A stretch of 64,000 nt of DNA from Polynucleobacter sp. 73C-SIWE (GTDB taxonomy: Bacteria; Pseudomonadota; Gammaproteobacteria; Burkholderiales; Burkholderiaceae). Under the pieces are notes generated by a model. It was not told where the DNA came from, did no database searches, and saw only the letters and a program-made list of their open reading frames with translations. The stretch is taken from positions 1,116,001 to 1,180,000 of the forward strand of contig NZ_JACVOK010000001.1 of NCBI RefSeq assembly GCF_018882465.1. Direction: 5' to 3'. The translations under genes were made by a program, and so were the position numbers. Shown here piece by piece: positions 22,802 through 32,239 of the stretch. Numbering within the stretch: the stretch's first letter is position 1; each line of letters begins with the position of its first letter.

Positions 22802-23899
22802 ATGTCTTTATCTACAAACTCTAAGTCTCTAGATCAGCCCAAGCTTCGCGCTTGGCTGGGGGAGCAGGCTGAGAGCTTGGGTTTTGATGGCTTACGCATT
22901 ACTGATACCCACCTAGGTCCTGCCTCTGAGCGTTTGCAAGAATGGCTAGCAGAAGGGCGTCATGGCCATATGGAATATATGCAACGCCATGCAGACTTAC
23001 GCACCAATCCTCAGTTACTAGTTCCAGGCACAGTACGGGTCATTTGCGTCTCGATGAATTACCTCCCACCCGAAAGTGATTTTGATGCTGAGTGGCAGCG
23101 ATTGGAAGATCCTTCTCAAGCAGTAGTCTCGATGTATGCGCGTGGGCGTGATTATCACAAAGTACTCCGCAATCGTTTGCAAGAATTTGCTAAAGCTATT
23201 GAGGAAAAGATTGGTACTTTTGGCTATCGCGTCTTTACAGATTCAGCGCCTTTGATGGAAGTAGAGCTTGCTCGTAAAGCAGGCTTAGGCTGGCGCGGCA
23301 AACATACGCTCTTACTCAACCGAGAATCTGGCTCTACCTTTTTCTTGGGCGAGATCTTGGTGGACGTGCCATTACCAATTGATCAAGAGCAGGAAGAGCA
23401 TTGCGGCACCTGCCAATCCTGTATTGATATCTGTCCAACCCAAGCCATTACTGCCCCTTATCAATTAGATGCCCGACGGTGTATTTCTTACCTCACCATT
23501 GAAAACCCAGAGGCAATTCCGATTGAGTTTCGAAGTGCAATGGGTAATCGTGTTTATGGTTGCGATGATTGCCAATTGATTTGCCCATGGAATAAATTTG
23601 CCAAGCGCTCAGAGTTACCAGACTTCGCTCAGCGTCATGGCTTAGGTCAGGCCAGCCTCTTGCATCTATGGTCATGGACTGAGTCAGAGTTTGAGCAGCG
23701 CCATGAAGGTAGTGCTATTCGGAGAATTGGCTATAGTCGTTGGCGGCGTAATCTGGCGGTAGCCATGGGTAATGCGCTGGCAAACCCCAAAACAGATGTA
23801 GCTGATAAGAGTCTTATTCATCAGGCTTTAAGTGGTGCATTAAATTCCGCCGATTCTTTAGTGGCTGAACATATTGAGTGGGCTCTAAAGACTCACTAA
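22802..23899 (+). CDS. queG: Epoxyqueuosine reductase QueG
   Basis: Cytosolic cobalamin-dependent enzyme of 365 residues that reduces epoxyqueuosine to queuosine in tRNA. It shows the family opening LGFDGLRITDTHLG, RHGHMEYM and YARGRDYHKVLR. Two 4Fe-4S sites are CGTCQSCIDICPTQAI and CDDCQLICPWN. A TTG six bases upstream is also in frame, but the ATG at 22802 is chosen. Its need for B12 fits the riboswitch-controlled btuB at 60.4-62.3 kb. Confidence 0.94.
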   Translation: MSLSTNSKSLDQPKLRAWLGEQAESLGFDGLRITDTHLGPASERLQEWLAEGRHGHMEYMQRHADLRTNPQLLVPGTVRVICVSMNYLPPESDFDAEWQRLEDPSQAVVSMYARGRDYHKVLRNRLQEFAKAIEEKIGTFGYRVFTDSAPLMEVELARKAGLGWRGKHTLLLNRESGSTFFLGEILVDVPLPIDQEQEEHCGTCQSCIDICPTQAITAPYQLDARRCISYLTIENPEAIPIEFRSAMGNRVYGCDDCQLICPWNKFAKRSELPDFAQRHGLGQASLLHLWSWTESEFEQRHEGSAIRRIGYSRWRRNLAVAMGNALANPKTDVADKSLIHQALSGALNSADSLVAEHIEWALKTH

Positions 23900-23927
23900 A
23901 GGCTTACGAAGAGCTTACAATTAAGTC

Positions 23928-24713
23928 ATGTCATCGTCCGAAAAGCCCTATATTGATTCTAGCGAAATCGCGATAGAGGGTTCGACGGCCGAGCGCTTTA
24001 AGAGCCCCAAAGACGCATTCTGGATAGGAATCAAAGACGCTGCTGGCGCGCCAGCGATGGTGCTCTTTGCCGGTATGGTGGGCTTTGGAGCAATGGGAAA
24101 GACCAATGGCTTTGATGTTTGGTTCACTACCTCCACTTCATTTTTGATGTTCGCCTTACCCGGACAGGTAGTCTTGCTCGAGATGGCCATTACTGGCTCA
24201 TCTGTAATTGCAATTGCTTTAGCAGTCACCTTAACTTCCACCCGATTTATCACGATGACGGTGACACTCTTTCCGCAGTTTCATCAAAAAGATCGCAATC
24301 GCAGTTTATACGCTTCAGTCCATTTATTGGCGATGACTGCATGGGCAATCTCGATGAGAGAATTTCATGCGATCGAGACTAAGCACCGCCTAGCTTACTT
24401 TGTAGGCTTAGGTTTACTCTGCTGGTTGATTTCTATTCCGGGAACGATCTTAGGCTTTTACTTAGCAGGTATGGTGCCGCCAGCCGTGACCTTAGGCCTC
24501 GTTTTTATTAATCCACTCTTCTTCTTATTAACCTTTACTGAAGTCAAGCCTTGGATTAATCGTATTGCATTGATGTTGGGTTGTATCTTTGGCCCAATCT
24601 TTTTTATCGTTGATCGCGATACCAGCTTGCTCACATCAGGTCTTGTAGCAGGAACACTAGCTTACTTAATTGATCGCAAGTTCTTGCGTAAGAAGCCTGG
24701 AGTCATCGGATGA
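23928..24713 (+). CDS. azlC: AzlC-type amino-acid exporter, large subunit
   Basis: Membrane protein of 261 residues with an unusually long polar N-terminus of about 30 residues before the first AzlC segment (AFWIGIKDAAGAPAMVLFAGM). About five to six further hydrophobic spans follow, including TSTRFITMTVTL. With AzlD it forms a two-protein exporter, studied for branched-chain amino acids. Its stop overlaps the AzlD start (ATGA), so they are translated together. Confidence 0.86.
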   Translation: MSSSEKPYIDSSEIAIEGSTAERFKSPKDAFWIGIKDAAGAPAMVLFAGMVGFGAMGKTNGFDVWFTTSTSFLMFALPGQVVLLEMAITGSSVIAIALAVTLTSTRFITMTVTLFPQFHQKDRNRSLYASVHLLAMTAWAISMREFHAIETKHRLAYFVGLGLLCWLISIPGTILGFYLAGMVPPAVTLGLVFINPLFFLLTFTEVKPWINRIALMLGCIFGPIFFIVDRDTSLLTSGLVAGTLAYLIDRKFLRKKPGVIG

Positions 24714-25063
24714 TGAACACCATGGCAAATGCACTCTCTGGTTGGGGTTTATGGATTGCTTTGATTGGCGCTAGCCTCGGTACTTACTTCTGTCGCGCAA
24801 TTGGCGTACTACTTTCTAATAGCATCAATCAGGAAAGCGAGATCTTTCGTTGGTTGGCTGCCGTCACTTATGCAATGGTAGCTGCTTTAACCATTCGTTT
24901 GATTGTGATGCCCTTAGGCTTGATGGCAACCGTGCCTTTATGGATACGCATTCTGATTTGCAGCTTGGCAATTGGCGTCATGGTATCCAAACCCACCAAG
25001 CGATTGGTCCCAGCATTGCTAACTGGAACCTTGCTGATGGTGGGTTACGGCGTGATACGTTGA
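24710..25063 (+). CDS. azlD: AzlD-type amino-acid exporter, small subunit
   Basis: Protein of 117 residues with about four hydrophobic segments. It shows the family's early GTYFCRAIGVLLS and a mid segment WLAAVTYAMVAALTIRLI. It partners AzlC. The start is the first of two ATGs and overlaps the azlC stop. The next gene, on the opposite strand, ends 28 bases away. Confidence 0.85.
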   Translation: MMNTMANALSGWGLWIALIGASLGTYFCRAIGVLLSNSINQESEIFRWLAAVTYAMVAALTIRLIVMPLGLMATVPLWIRILICSLAIGVMVSKPTKRLVPALLTGTLLMVGYGVIR

Positions 25064-25090
25064 TTCGCTAAAAATTTCTTTTAGCTGTCT

Positions 25091-28000
25091 TTATAGGTGC
25101 GCTGCCAGAATTCTGGCAATGTGTACCGCTTCTCTTTGAGTGCCATCCGCAATTTGATGGCGACAACTCGTACCATCCGCTACCACCCAGCTATCGGGTG
25201 ATTTACGAATACTAGGCAATAGACTGAGTTCAGCCATTTGTTTAGATACTTGGATGTGCTCAGCCTCATAGCCAAAACTACCTGCCATACCGCAGCAAGA
25301 AGATTCAATTAACTTAGGCTCTGCCTTAGGAATGAGTTTGAGTAATTCCATGGCAGGCGTAACGGCAGCAAAAGACTTCTGATGACAGTGACCATGAAAG
25401 AGTACTGGCTTGCTAGCCTCCTTAAGATTCAGTTTGAGAGTTCCTGCCTTAACTTCACTTGCTAAAAACTCTTCTAAGAGTTGGGCCTGTTTAGAAACGC
25501 TGATAGCCTTGTCGCCAAAGCCCATCACTAGAGCTTCATCCTTGAGAGTGAAGAGGCAGGAAGGTTCTAAGCCAATAATTGGAATGTGCTTTTGCGCATA
25601 AGGCGCAAGATGATCGACTAATTCACCAAGAGTTTCTTTGGCTTTATCTACCATGCCCGCAGCAAGATAGGTTCTGCCACAACAAAACTCTTTAGAGCAG
25701 GCATTGTCTGTTGCTTTTGCCTTACCGCTGCTCTTATTCGGAATATGTACCCGGTAACCTGCTGCTTTGAGAACTTTCAGTGCGGCCTGGAGATTTTCAT
25801 CCTCAAAATAGGCATTAAAAGTATCAGCAAGCAAGACTACGCCTTTGCTATTGCTATCTTGCGTTAATTCTTCTGGTGTGAACTGATACTTTTGTGCTGC
25901 TTTCTGGTTCCAGAAAGTTCTACTCTTCCAGATCGGCAAGCTCCTCTGCGCGGAGATGCCCATGATCCACTCTTGCAGCTTTGCTACTGGTGCAAGGTGA
26001 TTACGTAGATTCAAGAGTGCTGGCAATAATGGAATATTACTAATCGTAGGAGCATATTTTGGTAGATAAGCTACTGCAAGATCTCGCAAAGAGTGACCTA
26101 CCCGTTTCTTATACGCTGATAAGAACTCTATCTTCATCTTGGCCATGTCTACGCCAGTAGGGCACTCACGACGACAGGCTTTACAGCTGACGCAAAGCTC
26201 CATCACTTCTTTAATAGCATCGCTGGCTAGTGGGGAGGTTTGTGTTGATGCCCCACTCTGAAGATCGAGTTGATTGGATAGTGCCAGACGCAAAGTATTC
26301 GCTCTTCCTCTGGTGAGATGCTTCTCATCCCGAGTGACGCGATAACTTGGGCACATTACTTCAGCATCAAACTTGCGGCAATGACCATTGTTATTGCACA
26401 TCTCCACGGCTTTAGCCAGGCCCATTGCTGGATCACCGCCGGTGCCAGGCGCGGTCGTTTCTTCTGTAACAGGATCGTTCTGCACGTTCCAGGCAGACCA
26501 ATCTAATGCAGGCTGCAAAGGAATGACTTTATAGTTCGGCGGAAATCTAAAGTTGATGGAGTCATCCATCTTCGGTGGATTCACAATCTTGCCGGGATTA
26601 AACAATCCCTTAGGATCAAATGCATGCTTGATCTCAGAGAGTGCTTCAGTAATCGTAGGGCCAAACTGCCAAGAGATCCACTCGCCGCGACACAGACCAT
26701 CGCCATGCTCACCGCTATAAGCACCTTTGTACTTACGGACTAATTCTGAGGCCTCTTCTGCTACAGCACGCATCTTCTGGGCGCCGTCTCTGCGCATATC
26801 CAAAATAGGGCGCACATGCAAGGTTCCTACTGAAGCATGGGCATACCAAGTGCCGCGTGATCCATATTTAGCAAAGACATCCGTTAAAGCCTGAGTGTAA
26901 TCAGCCAAACTCTCTAGCGGTACAGCGCAGTCTTCAATAAAGCTCACTGGCTTGCCATCACCTTTAAGGCTCATCATGATGTTCAAACCTGCTTTGCGTA
27001 CTTCCCATAAATTCTTTTGCAAGGCTGCATCTGGCATCGCCACTACTGAACCTGGTAAACCTAAGTCGCTCATCAGCTCTTGCAAGGATTTGAGTTTATC
27101 GAGTAGCGGTGCATGCGCTTCACCAGAAAACTCTACCAGCAGAATGGCTTCTGGAGTTTGTGCCGTGTGATCAATTAGTGCAGTCTCGATAGTTTTCTTA
27201 AAGCTAGGATTGCTGCGGGCAAGATCAATCATGGTCCGATCAACTAACTCAACCGCGGTAGGGCCCAGTTTGACAATATGCTGAGCACTATCCATTGCCT
27301 TATAAAAGCTGGCAAAGTTCACAATACCCAACACTTTATGTTGTGGCAGTGGTGCTAATTTGAGTTTGAGGGATTTGAAATAGGCTAGTGTTCCTTCGCT
27401 ACCCACTAATAGATGTGCTAAGTTCACGCTGCCATCTTGGGTGTAAGGTAATTCACTTTGAGGATGGAAGATATCGAGGTTGTAGCCTGCAACACGCCTT
27501 AGAACTTTCGGAAAGCGTGCTTCAATCTCAGGCTTGAGGGTATAGGCCAGATCTTTAACAAAGCTGCCAAGCTCTTTAGCAACCCCAGAGCTATTCGCAT
27601 AATTGGCAAACTCACCAACCTGACCATTGGCAAGCCAGGCATTGATTCCTAAAACGTTATGCACCATATTGCCGTAAGCGATCGAGCGACTACCACAGGA
27701 GTTATTACCGGCCATGCCGCCAATCGTTGCTTGCCCAGCAGTCGATACGTCTACTGGATACCAAAGACCATGTTGTTTTAGTGAGCTATTGAGGTGATCG
27801 AGCACAATGCCTGGCTCCACTTCGACATAGCCTTTATCTAGATTGAGATTAAGAACGTTTCTGAAATATTTAGTGTTATCAATCACTAAAGCTGCGCCAG
27901 TGGTTTGACCGCACTGACTAGTACCGCCGCCGCGTGGAAGAACGGGTACACCCAGTTCTGCTGCTATCTGAATAGCGCTCGAAATATCTTGCGCAGTCTT

Positions 28001-28168
28001 CGGAATAAATACTGCGACTGGCATCGCTTGATAAATAGAAGCATCAGTAGCATAACGACCACGACTAGCACTATCGGTCATGACATCGCCAGAAGTTTCT
28101 TGGCGTAAGCGTTTCGCTAATTGCGCCTGGTCTACCATCAGCTCTTTAAGGTCAAGGGGTTTGTTCAT
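25091..28168 (-). CDS. FAD- and Fe-S-containing 2-hydroxyacid dehydrogenase (YdiJ-like)
   Basis: Large fusion of 1025 residues, close to the length of E. coli YdiJ. An N-terminal FAD PCMH domain at about 45-280 shows PRGGGTSQCGQTTG and GGMAGNNSCGSRS. A FAD-oxidase C-terminal domain follows to about 560. Then come a ferredoxin-like CVSCKACRRECPTG site, and cysteine-rich domains with EFCCGRTYL and SSCCGMAGSFG. Such fusions oxidise D-2-hydroxy acids (D-2-hydroxyglutarate, D-lactate or glycolate) and send electrons to the respiratory chain. Its ATG overlaps the GntR stop, so the two are coexpressed. Confidence 0.87.
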   Translation of the reverse strand: MNKPLDLKELMVDQAQLAKRLRQETSGDVMTDSASRGRYATDASIYQAMPVAVFIPKTAQDISSAIQIAAELGVPVLPRGGGTSQCGQTTGAALVIDNTKYFRNVLNLNLDKGYVEVEPGIVLDHLNSSLKQHGLWYPVDVSTAGQATIGGMAGNNSCGSRSIAYGNMVHNVLGINAWLANGQVGEFANYANSSGVAKELGSFVKDLAYTLKPEIEARFPKVLRRVAGYNLDIFHPQSELPYTQDGSVNLAHLLVGSEGTLAYFKSLKLKLAPLPQHKVLGIVNFASFYKAMDSAQHIVKLGPTAVELVDRTMIDLARSNPSFKKTIETALIDHTAQTPEAILLVEFSGEAHAPLLDKLKSLQELMSDLGLPGSVVAMPDAALQKNLWEVRKAGLNIMMSLKGDGKPVSFIEDCAVPLESLADYTQALTDVFAKYGSRGTWYAHASVGTLHVRPILDMRRDGAQKMRAVAEEASELVRKYKGAYSGEHGDGLCRGEWISWQFGPTITEALSEIKHAFDPKGLFNPGKIVNPPKMDDSINFRFPPNYKVIPLQPALDWSAWNVQNDPVTEETTAPGTGGDPAMGLAKAVEMCNNNGHCRKFDAEVMCPSYRVTRDEKHLTRGRANTLRLALSNQLDLQSGASTQTSPLASDAIKEVMELCVSCKACRRECPTGVDMAKMKIEFLSAYKKRVGHSLRDLAVAYLPKYAPTISNIPLLPALLNLRNHLAPVAKLQEWIMGISAQRSLPIWKSRTFWNQKAAQKYQFTPEELTQDSNSKGVVLLADTFNAYFEDENLQAALKVLKAAGYRVHIPNKSSGKAKATDNACSKEFCCGRTYLAAGMVDKAKETLGELVDHLAPYAQKHIPIIGLEPSCLFTLKDEALVMGFGDKAISVSKQAQLLEEFLASEVKAGTLKLNLKEASKPVLFHGHCHQKSFAAVTPAMELLKLIPKAEPKLIESSCCGMAGSFGYEAEHIQVSKQMAELSLLPSIRKSPDSWVVADGTSCRHQIADGTQREAVHIARILAAHL

Positions 28169-28854
28169 TTGACTGCCTCTGCTGTAGTTATGGCTTCCGC
28201 ATTAAGCAGTTGGACCACAACATCCCGTTTATTGTGAACGTGCTGGATCATAATCTTACGCATGCGGGCGCTGTCTCTGGCTTTGAGGGCATCGAGCATC
28301 TCTTGGTGCTCTTCAACTGCCTTCTCCCATTTGACGCCGTCTTGATTGGATCGAAAGCGCAATGCTTCAATACGCGCATTTACCTGTGAAAAGAGTTGGG
28401 TGAGCACTGGATTATTGGCTGCTTGATTAATCAGGTGATGAATACGCAAATTGAGTTTGTAATAAGTGGACAAATCACGGCGCGCATACGAAGCCATCAT
28501 TTCATATTGGAGGGCTTCTAATTCTGAGAGGGTGGTATCACTGATATTGTTTACGGCTAACTCACCCGAAAATCCTTCCAGGTCTGCAATCACATTAAAA
28601 GTGTTAATCACATCCTCGAGACTGAGTTGCACTGCAATTGCACCACGATTCGCAATCAGTTCGACTAGGCCATCTGCCGCTAAGCGACGAATTGCTTCCC
28701 GAATCGGAGTACGAGAAACGTTCAAGCTTTCAGCGAGTTCCCGCTCATTGAGTTTGCTGCCAGGTGCAATCTTGCCTTCCACCAACAGCAGTCTGAGCTT
28801 TTGGAAGATCGCTTCATGCAAGTTCTGCGAATGAGGTTGTTCAATTGCCTTCAT
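28165..28854 (-). CDS. GntR/FadR-family transcription regulator
   Basis: Regulator of 229 residues with a winged HTH at about 12-75 (GSKLNERELAESLNVSRTPIREA) and an all-helical FCD ligand domain after about 80. FCD domains bind small carboxylic acids with a metal. It overlaps the dehydrogenase gene by four bases and is divergent from the aminotransferase gene. The 197-base gap contains two GTATAC-centred palindromes that are the expected operators, so it probably controls itself, the dehydrogenase and the aminotransferase. The effector is unknown; glycolate, lactate or glyoxylate are candidates. Confidence 0.9.
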   Translation of the reverse strand: MKAIEQPHSQNLHEAIFQKLRLLLVEGKIAPGSKLNERELAESLNVSRTPIREAIRRLAADGLVELIANRGAIAVQLSLEDVINTFNVIADLEGFSGELAVNNISDTTLSELEALQYEMMASYARRDLSTYYKLNLRIHHLINQAANNPVLTQLFSQVNARIEALRFRSNQDGVKWEKAVEEHQEMLDALKARDSARMRKIMIQHVHNKRDVVVQLLNAEAITTAEAVK

Positions 28855-28878
28855 GGCATTAATTTCCTAGACCCTAAA

Positions 28879-28890
28879 TTTGTATACAAA
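28879..28890. promoter_or_regulatory. Probable GntR operator 1
   Basis: Perfect 12-base palindrome TTTGTATACAAA, 25 bases before the GntR start. FadR-subfamily proteins bind short TNGTNNNACNA-type palindromes, which this resembles. Position near the regulator's own start suggests autoregulation. Confidence 0.72.
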
Positions 28891-28970
28891 AACGTCAATA
28901 AGCCATCATAAAGCATAAATATAGGCTTTTAAGGCTAAATAAAGGCTTTATTTTAAGGTTTTCTGTAAAT

Positions 28971-28986
28971 ATTTTGTATACAAAAT
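28971..28986. promoter_or_regulatory. Probable GntR operator 2
   Basis: Perfect 16-base palindrome ATTTTGTATACAAAAT, sharing its core with operator 1 and centred 94 bases from it, about nine helical turns. It lies 66 bases before the aminotransferase start, where it could overlap that gene's promoter. Confidence 0.75.
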
Positions 28987-29051
28987 AGAAAATTGGCAAA
29001 AATTGTCTTACACTGGAGGGATTATTCAACCTAAAACCAGCGAGACAAAAC

Positions 29052-30236
29052 ATGCTCAAACTCGATAACCACGCATCTGGACGCCATTTCTTACATATTC
29101 CTGGCCCAAGTCCAGTTCCGCCACGCGTATTACGCGCAATTAGCTATCAAACGATTGACCATCGCGGCCCTGAGTTTGGTGTATTCGGTCTGAAGGTTTT
29201 GGACGGCATCAAGAAGATCTTTAAGACTGAGCATCCAGTGATTATTTATTCCGCTTCCGGAACAGGTTCTTGGGAAGGTGCATTAGTTAACGTACTCAAT
29301 CCTGGTGATAAGGTACTCTTTTATGAGACAGGCCAGTTTGCTAACTTGTGGCGTGCTCTTGGTAAGCGTCTTGGTCTCGATGTTGAAGTAGTTGGTAAAG
29401 CTGGACAAGATTCTTGGCGTTGGGGTGTCGATGCTTCAGTGATTGAAGAGCGTTTACGCAAAGACGCTGGTCATGAGATCAAAGCAGTGTGCGTCGTACA
29501 TAACGAAACTTCTACAGGCGTTACTTCAAACATTGCTAATGTTCGCAAAGCCATTGATTCACTCAAGCATCCAGCGTTACTCTTAGTAGATAGTGTATCT
29601 GGCTTGGGCTCTGCGGACTATGAGCATGACAAGTGGGGTGCTGACGTCACCATCTCTGGCTCACAAAAAGGCCTGATGTTGCCTCCTGGTATTGGCTTTA
29701 ACGCTCTGTCACCAAGAGCAATTGAAGTAAGCAAATCAAACAAAATGCATAAAGCATATTGGGCTTGGGATGAAATTCTCGAATCCAATAAAAATGGTTA
29801 CTGGCCTACAACACCAAGCACCAATCTCATGTATGGATTGCATGAAGCCATGGACATGATGTTGGCTGAAGGTCTCGATACAATTTTTGCGCGTCATCAG
29901 CGTTTAGCTGCAGCATGTCGTGAAGCAGTGAAAGCTTGGGGCTTAGAGATCCAGTGTCAGGACACTGATTGCTATTCACCAGTGCTCACTTGTATCGCTA
30001 CACCAGAAGGCATGGATGCAGATGTGTTGCGTAAACATGCTTTGGAGAAGTTCAATCTGTCATTAGGTACTGGCCTTGGCAAGATCAAAGGTAAGGCATT
30101 CCGTATTGGCCATTTGGGTGACTGTAATGAGCTCAATCTCATGGCGGCATTAAGCGGCGTCGAGATGAGTTTGGGCTCTATGGGCTTTAAACCGAAGGCA
30201 AGCGGAGTAGTGGCTGCGCAAGAGTTCCTCAAATAA
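29052..30236 (+). CDS. Alanine/serine-glyoxylate aminotransferase family
   Basis: PLP enzyme of 394 residues, class V. The PLP lysine is K206 in SGSQKGLMLPPG, the cofactor Asp is in LLVDSVSGLGS near 180, and the N-terminal substrate loop is HIPGPSPVPPRVL. It transfers an amino group to glyoxylate, giving glycine and pyruvate or hydroxypyruvate. It stands divergent to the GntR-dehydrogenase operon and is probably under the same regulator. Together they would handle glycolate-derived glyoxylate. Serine as amino donor is as likely as alanine. Confidence 0.87.
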   Translation: MLKLDNHASGRHFLHIPGPSPVPPRVLRAISYQTIDHRGPEFGVFGLKVLDGIKKIFKTEHPVIIYSASGTGSWEGALVNVLNPGDKVLFYETGQFANLWRALGKRLGLDVEVVGKAGQDSWRWGVDASVIEERLRKDAGHEIKAVCVVHNETSTGVTSNIANVRKAIDSLKHPALLLVDSVSGLGSADYEHDKWGADVTISGSQKGLMLPPGIGFNALSPRAIEVSKSNKMHKAYWAWDEILESNKNGYWPTTPSTNLMYGLHEAMDMMLAEGLDTIFARHQRLAAACREAVKAWGLEIQCQDTDCYSPVLTCIATPEGMDADVLRKHALEKFNLSLGTGLGKIKGKAFRIGHLGDCNELNLMAALSGVEMSLGSMGFKPKASGVVAAQEFLK

Positions 30237-30250
30237 GAGGCATTTAGGGT

Positions 30251-30290
30251 GGGTGTAGCTGGATTCCTCAGGGTTAATCGAGCTACACCC
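30251..30290 (+). terminator. Long-stem hairpin after aminotransferase gene
   Basis: Perfect 10-bp stem GGGTGTAGCT/AGCTACACCC with a 20-base loop, 15 bases after the stop. Only a weak CTTATAA tail follows, so termination is plausible but not certain. Confidence 0.6.
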
Positions 30291-30360
30291 CTTATAATTC
30301 AAGTACTTATATAGAAGTGCATGAATTCAATACACCATATTCGAGACAGAAAGATTAAAC

Positions 30361-30768
30361 ATGTTAGCTACTAAACCATTCTTAACTCAAGCTGATGTTC
30401 AAAAGATTTTGAATGCAGCTGATCAACACGCTGCTAAAAATAATTTGGCAGTGACGATTGCCGTATGTGATGAGGGTGGTCATATGTTGGGTTTAATTCG
30501 TCGCGATGGTTGCGCACCTTTGTCTTCTTACATCGCTCAAGAAAAAGCACGCACTGCTGCAATGGGTAAACGTGAGACACGTGTTTACGAAGAAATTATT
30601 AATAACGGACGTCATGCTTTCTTATCTGCCCCACACGTATCAGGCATGTTAGAAGGTGGCGTCAATATCGAGGTAAACGGGTTTACCATCGGCGCAGTCG
30701 GCGTTTCCGGCGTTAAATCGGCTGAAGATGCTGAAACCGCTAAGGCCGGTATCGCAGCCATTCTGTAA
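30361..30768 (+). CDS. GlcG/HbpS family (DUF336) protein
   Basis: Protein of 135 residues without signal peptide, showing LAVTIAVCDEGGHMLGLIRRDG, the KARTAAMG segment and GGVNIEVNGFTIGAVGVSG. The family includes GlcG, encoded with glycolate oxidase, and the heme-binding HbpS. Exact activity is unsettled. Its position after the glyoxylate aminotransferase is in keeping with glycolate metabolism. Confidence 0.85.
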   Translation: MLATKPFLTQADVQKILNAADQHAAKNNLAVTIAVCDEGGHMLGLIRRDGCAPLSSYIAQEKARTAAMGKRETRVYEEIINNGRHAFLSAPHVSGMLEGGVNIEVNGFTIGAVGVSGVKSAEDAETAKAGIAAIL

Positions 30769-30774
30769 GTTACC

Positions 30775-32238
30775 TTGATAAATACTGAAACTGAAATAAC
30801 TTCTGCTACAGGGGCTGACAACACAGTCGCTACTAGTGACTCTAGCGCGGTTCCTGCTGCTACACCTCCAGCAACAATTACCTTTGCTGATTTTGGTTTA
30901 GATCCAAAGATTCAAAAGGCGGTACTCGAGCAGGGCTACACCATCCCTACGCCGATTCAAGCGCAATCTATTCCGCATGTGTTAGCAGGCAGTGATTTGA
31001 TGGGTGCTGCTCAAACTGGCACTGGTAAAACTGCTGCCTTTGTCTTACCTATCATTCAAAAGATTTTGCGTCACGCTAGCAATAGCGCTTCACCTGCACG
31101 CCATCCAATTCGTGCCTTGGTGCTGACGCCAACCCGAGAGTTGGCAGTGCAAGTGGCTGAGAACGCAGCGAGTTATTCCAAGCATACCGATTTACGCGCT
31201 GCTGTTGTCTACGGCGGCGTGGATATGAAAGAGCAAGTTGGGATTTTGCGTAATGGCCTTGAGATCTTGATTGCAACCCCAGGCCGCTTACTGGATCACA
31301 TTGGTTCAAAAGTCGCCAACCTATCCCAAGTGGAGATATTGGTCTTAGATGAAGCAGACCGCATGCTGGATATGGGTTTCTTGCCTGATCTCCAGCGCAT
31401 CATTAATTTGATTCCGGCGCAAAGACAAACTCTATTGTTCTCGGCAACCTTCTCCCCGGAAATTAAAAAACTCGCACAAAGCTATTTGCGTACTCCGGTT
31501 ACTGTTGAAGTAGCACGTCAGAACGCTGCAGCGGATACGGTCAAGCAAGTAGTACATATGGTGGCTTCAGCTGATAAGCAACGCGCGATTGTGAAGGTGT
31601 TAGAAGAGCGCACACGTAAAGGGTTATCGCGTCAATGCATCATCTTTACTAACAGTCGTTTGGGCTGTGCCAGGTTATCTCGTGCACTCGAACGGGATGG
31701 CATTAAAGCAGGTGCGATTCATGGCGACAAGAGTCAGGGTGAGCGCACTCTTACATTAGATGCATTTAAATCCGGAGTAATTGAAGCCTTAGTTGCAACT
31801 GATGTAGCGGCTCGTGGCTTGGATATTCCTGATATGCCATGTGTGATTAATCACGAATTGCCATACAACGCAGAAGACTTTATTCACCGCATTGGTCGTA
31901 CAGGCCGCGCTGGTAGTACAGGTGATGCGATTGCTTTGGTAGATGCAAGTGAAAAGCGCTTGCTCGACGATATCGAAAAATTGATGAAGCGTAAGCTCGA
32001 TATCAAACCTTTGCCAGAAGGCGCTCCTTCACAAAGTAGAGTATCGAATTATTCATCTGTTAGCTCTTCATCCAATACTGCTTCAGCGAAAATGTCTGAC
32101 CCATTCTTCTACAAGCCATACGAGCCAAGCGCTGCACCAGCAGTAGCTGAGGGCGCAAAACCTGAAGAGAAAAAAGTGGGCATTACGCCCGCCAAGCCTG
32201 CAGTTGGGGCTTTACTGGGTGGCTTTAAAAAGAAGTAA
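30775..32238 (+). CDS. rhlE: DEAD-box RNA helicase, RhlE type
   Basis: ATP-dependent RNA helicase of 487 residues. Motifs in order: the Q motif with F37 and Q62, Walker A AQTGTGKT at 79-86, PTRELA, TPGRLLDH, DEAD at 192-195, SAT, then ARGLD and HRIGRTGR. A low-complexity Ser/Ala/Pro and Lys tail follows. The upstream in-frame stop is that of the GlcG gene, and the only start before the Q motif that leaves it intact is a TTG at 30775, six bases after that stop. It probably acts in ribosome assembly or mRNA turnover. Confidence 0.9.
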   Translation: MINTETEITSATGADNTVATSDSSAVPAATPPATITFADFGLDPKIQKAVLEQGYTIPTPIQAQSIPHVLAGSDLMGAAQTGTGKTAAFVLPIIQKILRHASNSASPARHPIRALVLTPTRELAVQVAENAASYSKHTDLRAAVVYGGVDMKEQVGILRNGLEILIATPGRLLDHIGSKVANLSQVEILVLDEADRMLDMGFLPDLQRIINLIPAQRQTLLFSATFSPEIKKLAQSYLRTPVTVEVARQNAAADTVKQVVHMVASADKQRAIVKVLEERTRKGLSRQCIIFTNSRLGCARLSRALERDGIKAGAIHGDKSQGERTLTLDAFKSGVIEALVATDVAARGLDIPDMPCVINHELPYNAEDFIHRIGRTGRAGSTGDAIALVDASEKRLLDDIEKLMKRKLDIKPLPEGAPSQSRVSNYSSVSSSSNTASAKMSDPFFYKPYEPSAAPAVAEGAKPEEKKVGITPAKPAVGALLGGFKKK

Positions 32239-32239
32239 T

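Noticed and set aside
28466..28834. 122-residue plus-strand frame opposite the GntR gene
   Set aside because: It is the antisense shadow of a well-supported HTH regulator, with no ribosome-binding site and a Ser/Arg-rich composition typical of shadows.
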